Assembly (NCBI GenBank): GCA_910577355.1
Contig: CAJTMY010000027.1
Span: 1 to 36,792 of the forward strand
Direction: 5' to 3'
DNA length: 36,792 bases
Origin: an uncultured Muribaculaceae bacterium
GTDB lineage: Bacteria; Bacteroidota; Bacteroidia; Bacteroidales; Muribaculaceae
Shown: in pieces, positions 7,280 to 15,310 of the stretch
Layout of the letters: each line of letters opens with the position of its first letter
Position numbering within the stretch: position 1 is the stretch's first letter
Notes under the pieces: generated by a model
What the model was told of the DNA's origin: nothing
Seen by the model: the letters and a program-made list of their open reading frames with translations, nothing else
Databases searched by the model: none
Translations under genes and position numbers: made by a program

Positions 7280-8674
7280 TTATTCCGTGATGCGGGCGAT
7301 GCGGCGGATTTTGGCGGGGATGTCGATGTTGTTGTTGACGTTGCGGAACAGGTCTGAGCCGACGCCTACGGCGAATACGGGCACGGGGTTGCCGGAGTGG
7401 CCGGTGGTGGTGAATATGGTGCCGGCGGCGTCGTTGACGAGTTTGAATACCTCGACGGCAAAGGCGTTGAAGGAGGCGTAGAGTGTCTTCTGGTCGGCGG
7501 TGTTGCGCATCTCGAAGGTCTCGGTGAACATCTTCTTGAGATTTTCGGTCTGCTCGTCGCTAACGGGTATGTGGCTGAATAGGCCGAGATTCTCCTCGAG
7601 ATATTCTTTCATATCATCCCAGCGGTAGATGCGGCGGTCGCGAAGCAGCGACTTGCAGTATTCGCTGAAGGCTTCTTTTGATACTTTCTGATAGTCGAAT
7701 ACGTGCAGTTGGTCGGGCATGCCGGTGCGCGAATGCACATGGCTCATGCCGCCGGTGTCGTGGTCGGCTGTCACCACTATCAGGGTCTCGTCGGGATGGG
7801 CGAGGTAGAAATTGTATGCGATGGCGAGCGATTGGTCGAAGTTGAGGATTTCTTTGAGGGCTGCGCCGCCGTCGTTGGCGTGGAGGGCGTGGTCGATGTT
7901 GCCGCCCTCCACCATCATGAAGAACCGGTCGGGCGAGTATTTCTCGAGATGGCTGAGGCAGGTCTGTGTGATGACGGGCAGTGTGAGCGCTCCGGCTATC
8001 GAGTCGATGGTGTAGCCGACGTTCCACGACGGGCTGTCCTTGGGGCCGACGAGCAGTACGCGGCGGCTGTCGATGGCGTCGATTCCTTCGGGGCCGTAGA
8101 CTATCTGCACGCCGTTCTGCTGCATCACCTGCTCCACATCGGTGGGATTGCCGTCTTTGTTCTTGAGACCGCCGAGCCCGGCGCCGGCGATGAATTCGTA
8201 TCCCGACTGTGCCGCGGCTATATCGATGTCGTAGAACATCTTGCGGTAGGGGACATGGGCATAGAACGCCGAGGGCGTGGCGTCGTCGGCACCTACTGTG
8301 GTGACCACTCCCACTCCCCAGCCCATATCCTTGAGCTGTCGCGCTACTGATGTCACATTCACAGTGTCGGGGTTCATGCCCACCATGCCGTTCTTGGTTT
8401 TGGCACCTGTCGACAGGGCTGTGCCCGCGGCGGCCGAGTCGGTGATGGGCGCGTTGGCCGAGTATGTCATGGCCCACGATGCCACGGGCAGCTGAAGCAT
8501 GTTGAGCGGCTTGTCGTTCTTGAGTATGTCGCGGTTGTATGCCTGGGCGGTCATCACGGGGCTGAGACCCATGCCGTCGCCTATGAAGTAGAATATGTAG
8601 CGGGGAGCGTCGTCGGCCGCCGCGTATGATGCGGCGCACATGGCGGCCGCTGCCATAAGTTGTCTCAATTTCAT
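7280..8674 (-). CDS. Alkaline phosphatase, exported
   Basis: The enzyme hydrolyses phosphomonoesters outside the cytoplasm. The 464-residue product begins with a signal peptide (about 1-20, KLRQLMAAAAMCAASYAAA, then DDAP). It carries the metal-site IGDGMG (31-36), the nucleophile motif ITDSAAAGT with Ser80, VEGGNIDHALHAND (about 255-268), TADHDTGG (302-309) and TTGHSG near 423-428. All are hallmarks of the alkaline phosphatase superfamily, and all metal ligands I can check are present. Its ATG overlaps the stop of the GH3-family gene as ATGA, so translation is probably coupled. It is the last gene of the nuclease-GH3-phosphatase operon. Confidence 0.95.
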   Translation of the reverse strand: MKLRQLMAAAAMCAASYAAADDAPRYIFYFIGDGMGLSPVMTAQAYNRDILKNDKPLNMLQLPVASWAMTYSANAPITDSAAAGTALSTGAKTKNGMVGMNPDTVNVTSVARQLKDMGWGVGVVTTVGADDATPSAFYAHVPYRKMFYDIDIAAAQSGYEFIAGAGLGGLKNKDGNPTDVEQVMQQNGVQIVYGPEGIDAIDSRRVLLVGPKDSPSWNVGYTIDSIAGALTLPVITQTCLSHLEKYSPDRFFMMVEGGNIDHALHANDGGAALKEILNFDQSLAIAYNFYLAHPDETLIVVTADHDTGGMSHVHSRTGMPDQLHVFDYQKVSKEAFSEYCKSLLRDRRIYRWDDMKEYLEENLGLFSHIPVSDEQTENLKKMFTETFEMRNTADQKTLYASFNAFAVEVFKLVNDAAGTIFTTTGHSGNPVPVFAVGVGSDLFRNVNNNIDIPAKIRRIARITE

Positions 8675-10194
8675 TGTATATGCAGTAATGATTCGATTAT
8701 ATCGCGTGAATTTGACAGGCGGGGCACCTTGCGCTGTCCGCCGAGCTTGCCGGTGGAGGCGAGCCAGTCGTCGAACAGTCCGTGGCGGGCGCTTACGATC
8801 GACAGTCGGTCAAGGAATATGCCGCCGCTGCGTTTTGCCTGATAGTCGGAGTTCTGCCTTTGCAGTTCGAGATCGAGAATATCGGCGAATTCCTCAATGG
8901 ATGCCGGCTTCACAGCCCATTCTATGAGCCATTGATGGTGGCCGCGGGTGCCTGATGCAGCGTATACGGGTGCTGCCGTATAGTTGAGCACCGCAGCACC
9001 TGTCTTGCGGCAGGCCTCGGCCATGGCTGCGTCGGCGTTGTGCACCATCAGCTCCTCGCCGAATGCGTTTATATAGCTCTTGGTGCGTCCGGCGATGGTG
9101 ATGCGCAATGGCTCGGTGGATTCGATTTTCACGGTATCGCCGATGCGGTATCTCCACAGCCCGTTGCACGAGGTGATTATCATCTCGTATATCTTGCCTT
9201 TCTCGACCTCCCAAGCCGGTATGGGAGCCGGGGCGGAGTCTCCGGCGAGGTCGACGGGAATGAATTCGTAGAATACCCCGCAGTCGAGCAGCAGCAGCAT
9301 GCCGGCGCCGGTATCGGGTGTGTCCTGCACGGCGAAGAATCCTTCGGATGCGTTGTATGTCTCGAGATAGCGCATCCGTGCGGGGTCGGTGATGGCGCGG
9401 TATTGCTCGCGGTATGGCCCGAAGGCTATACCTCCGTGGAAGAATACCTCGAGATTGGGCCACACATCATGGATGGTGTCGGCACCGGCGCGCTTTATCA
9501 CCTCGCGGAGCACGGTGAGAAACCACGACGGCACTCCCGAGATGTTGGTTATGTCCTGATTCAGCGAGGCTTCGACGAGGGCTGGCAACTTTTTAGTCCA
9601 GTCGGCCATAAGCGCCACATTTTTCGACGGAACGCGCAGCAGATTGGCCGCCGGATTCATGTCGTCGATGAGGTTGGCCGATAAATCGCCCACCTTTACA
9701 TGAGCCGGCAGATCGGCGATCTCGTTAGCGAAACTGCCCCCGAGGATAAAGCATTTGCCGCCGAACAGGCGCGAATCCGGGTAAAGGTCGAGATAATGAG
9801 CCACCACGTCCGACGCTCCGCGGTAGTGGTTAATGCGGAGCGAATCGCCGGTGACGGGTATGAATTTGCTTTTGCCGTCGGATGTGCCGCTCGACTGTGC
9901 GAAGCGGCGGCATACTCCCGGCCACAGCACATCGGGCTCGCCGTGCACCATACGCTCCACCATATGCCGGTATTCGGGATATGCCGCCGGCATCACGCTG
10001 TCGGCGAAGTCGGCATAGCCTGCCATGGCGCTGAACTTATGGCTGCGGCCGTATTCGGTGTGTGCACCCTTGCGCAGCAGGTGCGACAGCACGTCGAGTT
10101 GCGTCTGCCGTGCCCCTTCGGCTGTATGCCAGCCATGGCTCGCGCGGACGCGCCGCGCGAACCATGGCCTTAGCAAGGGTGTGGGATTCAGCAT
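8671..10194 (-). CDS. GH3 auxin-responsive promoter family protein (acyl-acid amido synthetase-like)
   Basis: GH3 proteins belong to the ANL adenylating superfamily and in plants join acyl acids to amino acids; the bacterial substrate is not known. From the ATG at 10194 the product is 507 residues, the usual size for bacterial members. It shows the ATP-binding SSGTSDGKSK (101-110), the adenylate motif TYNASEGFF and the hinge-region YRIGDTVKI. The frame is open further upstream to 10338, but that part overlaps the nuclease gene and reads as Arg-rich noise, so it was dropped. Its start lies 5 nt after the nuclease stop and its stop overlaps the phosphatase start by 4 nt. No signal peptide is seen, unlike both operon neighbours. 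Confidence 0.9.
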   Translation of the reverse strand: MLNPTPLLRPWFARRVRASHGWHTAEGARQTQLDVLSHLLRKGAHTEYGRSHKFSAMAGYADFADSVMPAAYPEYRHMVERMVHGEPDVLWPGVCRRFAQSSGTSDGKSKFIPVTGDSLRINHYRGASDVVAHYLDLYPDSRLFGGKCFILGGSFANEIADLPAHVKVGDLSANLIDDMNPAANLLRVPSKNVALMADWTKKLPALVEASLNQDITNISGVPSWFLTVLREVIKRAGADTIHDVWPNLEVFFHGGIAFGPYREQYRAITDPARMRYLETYNASEGFFAVQDTPDTGAGMLLLLDCGVFYEFIPVDLAGDSAPAPIPAWEVEKGKIYEMIITSCNGLWRYRIGDTVKIESTEPLRITIAGRTKSYINAFGEELMVHNADAAMAEACRKTGAAVLNYTAAPVYAASGTRGHHQWLIEWAVKPASIEEFADILDLELQRQNSDYQAKRSGGIFLDRLSIVSARHGLFDDWLASTGKLGGQRKVPRLSNSRDIIESLLHIQ

Positions 10195-10199
10195 TATGA

Positions 10200-11873
10200 T
10201 TATTTCACTACGACTTTGACGGGTGTGCCGAGCTGGTCGGTGCTGATGAAATAGATGCCGGTCGGAATCTCGACATCCATATTGTTGTGTACCGAGGCGA
10301 GGAACATCACAAGTTTGCCGGTCACGTCGTATACGCATACTCCGGTATGCTCGCCGTCGCAGACGAAACGCATGCTGCCGTCGAAGCCCTGCACTTCAAG
10401 GCCGCGCTCGGCCTCGATGCCTGTGATGCCGCTGTGAGCCACGAAGATGACGTTCGATTCGGGCGAACGGTAGCCAAGACGCACCGATTGTACGGAGTAT
10501 GATTCCGACTCGCTGTCGTTGAAGCCTTCGATGATTATTCCGGGCTCTTCGGCCAGAACCTCCTCGGTGGTGGCTTTGCCGCCGACAAAGCGTGTGCGGT
10601 TCACTATCCAGTAGTCCACCACCTCGCCCTCGGGCGATATCCAGTTGGCCCGGTATGAGTCGGATGTTATGTCGGTGGCCTCGGTGGCGGTGCAGGCCGT
10701 GAGCACGGGCACCTCAAGGCATTCGCCTATCAATGTGATGGCGCGCGAGCCTCCCAGAAAGCCGCCTTCGCTTATTAGCAGGCGCGCGTTATGGCTGCCG
10801 AGTGCGGTAGGCTTGTATGTGATGGTGAGCCAGGTGCCGTCGGGCGAGTTTACGAGCGATGTGCTCAGTGTCGACGACGGGATGGAGAACATGTCCTTGT
10901 CGCCGCGGTATATCTGAAGCTTGAGCGAGCCTGTGAGATTCTCTCCTTTGAAGAAAAGTTTTGAGGTGGTCGACCGTCCTATGGCTACTTGTCCGAAGTC
11001 GACCGACATACCCTGTATGGGGGTCTCGAGTACCGGGTCGCCTGTGGGCTCGCTGCCCGAGCCGCCTTTGTATGGCTGTCCCTGCTTGTCGCCCCAGATG
11101 TATTCGGCCAGTTCGGGGCGGTCGATGAACGGGTTGCGGTTGTTCTGTATGCTGTAAACCTCATCGTTGCGCATCTTCTCCTTGTCGCTCACAGGATCCT
11201 GACGGCTCCATTCGAGCAGCATACGGGACGCCCAACCTTTCAGGGTGGGGTAGGTCTCGGAGTTCATCATATAATCGTACTTGGTCGACCATGTGAGGTT
11301 CTGGTAGCAAGTCACCATATAAAAATAAGTGCGCGCAAAGTCGCCCTTGTACTCGTCGTCGGGCTCGAACACCCATTGGCTGCCGCCTCCCTGGCCGGTG
11401 GTGGGATATCCCACCTTGCATATGCCGTTGTCGAATTTAGGTTTGTCGGAGATGCTCACCTGCCCCAGCGGATAGTTGCTTTTGGCCATGTTGGCCGCCT
11501 GCTCGGAGGGATACAGGTGGTTGAGGTCGACATATGCCGGGATACCGGTACTGCCGCCCCACCAGCTTTTAGGGAATGAATGCTCGCGGTTGAGACCCTT
11601 GAAGCTCGGCGCGTACAGTGGGATGTCGCTGTACATGTCCCACCATCGTTTCGACTCCGGATATACGTCGGTACGCTGGAAGTACTTTGGAAGGTCTGAA
11701 TATGAAGATACCTCTGTGAAATTGTGTATCAGCTGGTATATGGCGGTCTTGAGTTCGGCGTCGCTCTTGCCTTCGAGCGAGCGGTAATATCCCGCAGGCT
11801 CGTCTGCGGATGCGTTGAGACAGCCTGCCGACAGCACGGCAAGCAACAAAACGTGGCTTAGTAGGTTTTTCAT
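10200..11873 (-). CDS. Secreted endonuclease I family nuclease with C-terminal sorting-like domain
   Basis: Endonuclease I (His-Me finger) enzymes cleave DNA or RNA non-specifically outside the cell. From the ATG at 11873 the product is 557 residues with a signal peptide (about 1-23, ending ASADEP). The frame is open to 11903, but the first ATG there would put ten charged residues before the signal. The catalytic signature is LNREHSFPKSWWGG (about 94-107, His98) and VDLNHLYPSEQAAN (115-128). A beta-sandwich region (about 275-380) and a fibronectin-like stretch follow. The last 75 or so residues (GVCVYDVTGKLV, then GIYFIS) look like a type IX secretion sorting domain. Promoter TTTG-N20-TAACTTTG lies upstream. 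Confidence 0.9.
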   Translation of the reverse strand: MKNLLSHVLLLAVLSAGCLNASADEPAGYYRSLEGKSDAELKTAIYQLIHNFTEVSSYSDLPKYFQRTDVYPESKRWWDMYSDIPLYAPSFKGLNREHSFPKSWWGGSTGIPAYVDLNHLYPSEQAANMAKSNYPLGQVSISDKPKFDNGICKVGYPTTGQGGGSQWVFEPDDEYKGDFARTYFYMVTCYQNLTWSTKYDYMMNSETYPTLKGWASRMLLEWSRQDPVSDKEKMRNDEVYSIQNNRNPFIDRPELAEYIWGDKQGQPYKGGSGSEPTGDPVLETPIQGMSVDFGQVAIGRSTTSKLFFKGENLTGSLKLQIYRGDKDMFSIPSSTLSTSLVNSPDGTWLTITYKPTALGSHNARLLISEGGFLGGSRAITLIGECLEVPVLTACTATEATDITSDSYRANWISPEGEVVDYWIVNRTRFVGGKATTEEVLAEEPGIIIEGFNDSESESYSVQSVRLGYRSPESNVIFVAHSGITGIEAERGLEVQGFDGSMRFVCDGEHTGVCVYDVTGKLVMFLASVHNNMDVEIPTGIYFISTDQLGTPVKVVVK

Positions 11874-11935
11874 AAGATTCCGGTGCAATAAGGTTTTACT
11901 CAATAACGCCGCTTTGGCGGGATTGGTTTAGCATG

Positions 11936-11967
11936 CAAAGTTAAAAGTTTAACCCGAATTAACCAAA
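11936..11967 (-). promoter_or_regulatory. Promoter of the nuclease-GH3-phosphatase operon
   Basis: On the minus strand TTTG (11964-11967) is followed after exactly 20 nt by TAACTTTG (11936-11943), a full match to the Bacteroidetes primary-sigma consensus. The leader to the ATG at 11873 is about 55-60 nt and contains a short CCGC-TTTG-GCGG hairpin near 11909-11920. Confidence 0.8.
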
Positions 11968-11981
11968 AAACATTTGCTCGC

Positions 11982-12935
11982 TCATAGCAAATTTATTTGA
12001 AATTCGGTTTTTATGGTTTTGATGCTGAATGTGGCGGTCAGTTCCGCCGGCGTTGTCGGGACGGGGTGGGGGATAAGTCCTGCGGCGGCAGCGGCCATGC
12101 CGATGATGTCGTCGGGGCTGTGCCGGCGTCGCAGCTCGTCCATGCCGAGCGAACTGTCGCGCTTCGACAAGCGCCGCCCTTCGGCGTTGCACAGCAGCGG
12201 CAGATGCCCGAATCGTGGTGCCTTGAATCCCAGCAGCCGGTATAGGTATATCTGCTGTGCGGCCGACTGCAGCAGGTCGTTGCCCCGCATTACCTCTGTG
12301 ACCCCCATCAGTGCGTCATCCACCACTACGGCAAGCTGATATGCCCACGCTCCGTCGGCCCGTCGGAGCACAAAGTCGCCGCATTCTCGCGCGAGATTCA
12401 CGCTCTGCGGCCCGTATATCATATCGGTGAATGTGATGCTCTCGTCGGGGACATAAAGCCTTGTGGCATGAGGCCGTGCCGGCTCTTCATCGTGGCTTGG
12501 CATCACGGCCGGGCGGCATGTGCCGGCATATACCACCCGGCCGTCCGACAGATGCGGCGCCTGCGTGGCCATGATGTCGGCGCGGGTACAGAAGCACGGA
12601 TAGGTGAGGCCGCTGTCGCGCAGCCGACCGAAGTATTCCATATATATGTCGTGGCGGCGGCTTTGCGAATATGGCCCGTTCGGGCCATGGCCGTCGAGAC
12701 CTCCTTCGTCCCAGTCGAGGCCGAGCCAGTGCAGATCGTCCTCTATCTGTCGGGCGAATTCGTATTTAGACCGTTGCGGGTCGAGGTCCTCGATACGCAG
12801 CAGCCACGTGCCTCCGGCAGCCTTGGCCGACAGCCACGACAGCAGCGCCGTGTATACGTTGCCGAGGTGCATGCGTCCCGTCGGTGATGGGGCGAATCGT
12901 CCTTTTACGGGCGTTTGTGTCGATGTTTTATCCAT
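11982..12935 (-). CDS. gluQ: Glutamyl-Q tRNA(Asp) synthetase
   Basis: GluQ-RS attaches glutamate to the queuosine base of tRNA-Asp. The 317-residue protein is a truncated class I synthetase: the catalytic Rossmann part is present and the anticodon-binding domain is missing, as in E. coli YadB. RFAPSPTGRMHLGN (13-26) is the HIGH region, RIEDLDPQR follows, and the KMSKS equivalent is LSKRDSS. The putative zinc site CFC...YAGTC is intact. The start at 12935 is only about 8 nt from the end of a TACATTTG -7 box, so its mRNA is nearly leaderless. The gene is divergent from the CyuA-like gene. Confidence 0.93.
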   Translation of the reverse strand: MDKTSTQTPVKGRFAPSPTGRMHLGNVYTALLSWLSAKAAGGTWLLRIEDLDPQRSKYEFARQIEDDLHWLGLDWDEGGLDGHGPNGPYSQSRRHDIYMEYFGRLRDSGLTYPCFCTRADIMATQAPHLSDGRVVYAGTCRPAVMPSHDEEPARPHATRLYVPDESITFTDMIYGPQSVNLARECGDFVLRRADGAWAYQLAVVVDDALMGVTEVMRGNDLLQSAAQQIYLYRLLGFKAPRFGHLPLLCNAEGRRLSKRDSSLGMDELRRRHSPDDIIGMAAAAAGLIPHPVPTTPAELTATFSIKTIKTEFQINLL

Positions 12936-12942
12936 ACCGATG

Positions 12943-12950
12943 CAAATGTA
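12943..12950 (-). promoter_or_regulatory. -7 box TACATTTG for gluQ
   Basis: An exact TAnnTTTG match on the minus strand ends 7 nt before the gluQ ATG, implying a 5' leader of only a few nucleotides. No TTTG is seen 20 nt upstream. That upstream segment is shared with the divergent promoter. Confidence 0.6.
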
Positions 12951-12962
12951 CGAAAAATTTTA

Positions 12963-12970
12963 TAACTTTG
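12963..12970 (+). promoter_or_regulatory. -7 box TAACTTTG for the CyuA-like gene
   Basis: This exact TAnnTTTG match is on the plus strand, 20 nt before the ATG at 12991. It lies 12 bp from the divergent gluQ -7 box, so the two polymerases would occupy overlapping DNA. Confidence 0.6.
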
Positions 12971-12990
12971 CGGACACCGAATCTACTGCC

Positions 12991-14301
12991 ATGATCGACG
13001 AAACACTCAAGAACCGCATATTGGCGCTCATCAAGCGCGAAGTTGTCCCCGCCGTGGGCTGTACAGAACCCGTAGCCGTGGCTCTTGCCGCCGCGCGCGC
13101 TGCCGAGCTGCTCGGTGTGCCGCGCGCTGCCGTGGAGCGTGTGGAATGCCGTCTCAGCGGCAATATCATCAAGAACGCCATGGGGGTCGGCATCCCCGGC
13201 ACCGGCATGATAGGCCTGCCGATAGCTGTGGCGCTCGGTGTGATAGCCGGTCGCTCGGAACTCAGCCTCGAGGTGCTCGCCGATGTCACTCCCGAGGCGG
13301 TGGAGCAGGGCAAGGCCATGATCGCCCGCAAGGGCTGCATCGATATAGCCCTTGAGCCGCATGCTCCCGACATCCTCTACATTGATGTGTATGTCTACGG
13401 CGCCGGTCATACGGCACGTGCGGTCATCGAGGGCGGCCACACGCGCTTCGTACTTCTCGAGCGCGACGGCGGGCGTGTCGACTGCGGGCAGGCTCAGTCG
13501 GACGGCGCGGGCAAGGACTGCTGCAAAGAGAAGGTGGATATGTCGCTCCGCACCGTATGGGACTTCGCGATGACAACGCCGGTCGAAGAGTTGTCATTCA
13601 TCCTCGAGACCCGTCATCTCAACAAGGCCGCCGCCGAATGGGCCTTGATGGAGCCGTACGGCCACCATGTAGGCCGCACCCTGCACAGCGAGCGGCAGCG
13701 CCGCGTGATGGGCGACAGCACATTCTCGCGTATCCTCAGCTACACCTCGGCCGCCTGCGACGCCCGTATGGGAGGCGCCCCCGTGGCCGTGATGAGCAAT
13801 TCGGGCTCGGGCAATCAGGGCATTGCCGCCACAATGCCGGTGGTGGTGTATGCCGAGGAGACCTATGCCGACGTGGAGCGTACTGTACGTGCCCTCACAC
13901 TGAGCCATCTCACGGCTATTTACATAAAGCAGAGTCTGGGATGCCTGTCGGCACTGTGCGGCTGCGTCGTGGCCGCCACAGGTTCCAGCGCCGCCATATG
14001 CTATCTGATGGGCGGCGGATTCGATCAGGTGGCCGGTACAGTGAAGAATATGGTGGCTAACCTCACCGGCATGATATGCGACGGCGCAAAGCCCAGCTGT
14101 GCCCTCAAGCTCACAAGCGGAGTGTCTACCGCGGTGATATCGGCGATGGTGGCCATGGACGGCGAATCGGTAAGCTCGCTCGAAGGTATCATCGACGACA
14201 GCGTAGACCGCACCATCCGCAACCTCACCACGATAGGCCGCGAAGGCATGACGCAGACCGACGCCCTCATCCTCGACATCATGACATCGAAAGGCGAATG
14301 A
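12991..14301 (+). CDS. UPF0597 / L-cysteine desulfidase (CyuA-like) iron-sulfur enzyme
   Basis: Members of this family, related to the alpha domain of Fe-S serine dehydratase, include CyuA (YhaM), which degrades L-cysteine to pyruvate, ammonia and sulfide. The ATG at 12991 gives 436 residues, the family's usual length. The frame is open far upstream, but that part runs through gluQ antisense and was dropped. Cysteines that could hold the 4Fe-4S cluster are in AVGCTEPVAV (Cys24), SLGCLSALCGC and MICDGAKPSC. The Gly-rich stretches SNSGSGNQG and YLMGGGFDQ are typical of the family. It is preceded by TAACTTTG and converges on the next gene with only 4 nt between stops. Substrate (cysteine or serine) cannot be fixed from sequence. 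Confidence 0.85.
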   Translation: MIDETLKNRILALIKREVVPAVGCTEPVAVALAAARAAELLGVPRAAVERVECRLSGNIIKNAMGVGIPGTGMIGLPIAVALGVIAGRSELSLEVLADVTPEAVEQGKAMIARKGCIDIALEPHAPDILYIDVYVYGAGHTARAVIEGGHTRFVLLERDGGRVDCGQAQSDGAGKDCCKEKVDMSLRTVWDFAMTTPVEELSFILETRHLNKAAAEWALMEPYGHHVGRTLHSERQRRVMGDSTFSRILSYTSAACDARMGGAPVAVMSNSGSGNQGIAATMPVVVYAEETYADVERTVRALTLSHLTAIYIKQSLGCLSALCGCVVAATGSSAAICYLMGGGFDQVAGTVKNMVANLTGMICDGAKPSCALKLTSGVSTAVISAMVAMDGESVSSLEGIIDDSVDRTIRNLTTIGREGMTQTDALILDIMTSKGE

Positions 14302-14305
14302 TCTC

Positions 14306-14659
14306 CTATCTTGCACGTGCGGCGCGGCGATACATGTCGGCCGCGCGCTCACTGTAATCCTGTGCCAGACGCATCTTGTCGCAGAACTTTTCCATCGCCC
14401 GGTCGGCACGCTGCTGATAGTCGCGTGCCTCGCGCACCTTGTCGCGCTTGCGGTAACGGTCGGCCTCGTTCTGATAGCGCTCCGACTCGCGCAGATATGT
14501 CTCCGCGTCGCGCCGGTAGCTTTCGGCGCGGCGAGTATAGCTTTGCGCGTCGGCCATGGCGCTGCGGCAGTTGCGGTAATCGTAGCTCGTGTACGAGCAC
14601 AGCGCGCCGGCGGCCATCGCCATCCCGGCGGCAACTACAATAATTCTCAATGCTTTCAT
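14306..14659 (-). CDS. Small exported helical protein rich in Arg, Tyr and Ala (hypothetical)
   Basis: The 117-residue product opens with a hydrophobic signal (KALRIIVVAAGMAMAAGALC), possibly a lipoprotein signal with Cys21 although the lipobox is poor. The rest is one long charged helix with repeated ESYRRDAE-like and RYQNEADRYRK-like heptads, a likely coiled coil. A -7 box TATTTTTG ends 7 nt before the ATG. The stop is 4 nt from the stop of the convergent CyuA-like gene, so the two transcripts overlap unless termination is inside the genes. No family is recognised. The clean signal peptide and promoter support a real gene. Confidence 0.65.
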   Translation of the reverse strand: MKALRIIVVAAGMAMAAGALCSYTSYDYRNCRSAMADAQSYTRRAESYRRDAETYLRESERYQNEADRYRKRDKVREARDYQQRADRAMEKFCDKMRLAQDYSERAADMYRRAARAR

Positions 14660-14665
14660 AACTCA

Positions 14666-14673
14666 CAAAAATA
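14666..14673 (-). promoter_or_regulatory. -7 box TATTTTTG for the exported helical protein
   Basis: An exact TAnnTTTG match sits 6 nt upstream of the ATG at 14659. CTTG lies 20 nt further upstream as a partial -33 element. Confidence 0.55.
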
Positions 14674-14743
14674 GCGAAAACCTCGGTATTGTCCAAGCGA
14701 GATCCGGACACGATTTTCAGATTATTAAAAATATTGCCAAATG

Positions 14744-14775
14744 TTTGGCAGTTAGCCGGATAATTCGTATCTTTG
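14744..14775 (+). promoter_or_regulatory. Main promoter of the ribosomal superoperon
   Basis: TTTGGCA begins at 14744, and TATCTTTG (14768-14775) follows the TTTG after exactly 20 nt. This is a full match to the Bacteroidetes housekeeping promoter. The predicted leader to rpsL is about 140 nt long. Confidence 0.88.
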
Positions 14776-14808
14776 CACCGAAAAAGAGCGCCCCTGCGCC
14801 TCGATTCG

Positions 14809-14832
14809 CCTCTAATCCTTTGCGGATTAAGG
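14809..14832 (+). promoter_or_regulatory. Hairpin in the rpsL leader
   Basis: TAATCC (14813-14818) pairs with GGATTA (14824-14829) around a 5-nt loop. Outer CCT/AGG pairs extend the stem past one bulged C. It lies in the 140-nt leader, where ribosomal-protein feedback control is commonly placed. A regulatory role is inference. Confidence 0.45.
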
Positions 14833-14920
14833 GGTTATTGTGCTCGGATGCTGTTTTTCGACATGTGAAGATAATAACACAACAGAGATAAGAAACTAAG
14901 ATTCTAACTAAAAAACTAAG

Positions 14921-15310
14921 ATGCCTACTATTCAGCAATTAGTAAGAAAAGGACGTGTGGCACTGGTCGACAAGAGCAAGTCGCCCGCGCTCGACTCATG
15001 CCCCCAGCGTCGCGGCGTGTGCGTGCGTGTATATACCACCACTCCCAAGAAGCCTAACTCGGCTATGCGTAAAGTTGCCCGTGTGCGCCTCACCAACGGC
15101 AAGGAAGTAAACTCCTATATCCCCGGTGAAGGTCACAATCTTCAGGAGCACTCAATCGTTCTCGTCCGCGGCGGTCGTGTAAAAGACCTTCCCGGTGTGC
15201 GCTATCACATCGTGCGCGGTACGCTCGATACATCGGGTGTGAAGGATCGCACACAGCGCCGCTCCAAGTACGGTGCCAAGCGTCCCAAGGCCGGTGCAGC
15301 CAAGAAGTAA
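14921..15310 (+). CDS. rpsL: 30S ribosomal protein S12
   Basis: S12 sits at the decoding centre of the 30S subunit. The 129-residue protein has the invariant CPQRRGVCVRVYTTTPKKPNSA and the RVKDLPGVRY loop. Lys43 and Lys88, the positions whose substitution gives streptomycin resistance in other bacteria, are both wild type. It is the first gene of the superoperon. An ACTAAG-ATG sequence, not a Shine-Dalgarno, precedes the start. Confidence 0.98.
   Translation: MPTIQQLVRKGRVALVDKSKSPALDSCPQRRGVCVRVYTTTPKKPNSAMRKVARVRLTNGKEVNSYIPGEGHNLQEHSIVLVRGGRVKDLPGVRYHIVRGTLDTSGVKDRTQRRSKYGAKRPKAGAAKK

Noticed and set aside
7614..8639. Long minus-strand frame in a shifted phase of the alkaline phosphatase gene
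   Set aside because: It is Arg, His and Ser-rich with no domain, typical of a shifted frame in GC-rich DNA. The phosphatase frame has all catalytic motifs.
10195..10338. N-terminal extension of the GH3 family gene
   Set aside because: The extra 48 codons overlap the end of the nuclease gene and read as Arg and His-rich noise. The start at 10194 gives the family length and operon spacing.
12604..12990. N-terminal extension of the CyuA-like gene
   Set aside because: It runs antisense through gluQ and over both divergent promoters. MIDETLKNRI at 12991 is the natural family start.
13594..14634. Long minus-strand frame (346 codons) opposite the CyuA-like gene
   Set aside because: It is antisense to a well-supported enzyme gene, and overlaps the exported helical gene in another frame. 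There is no domain.
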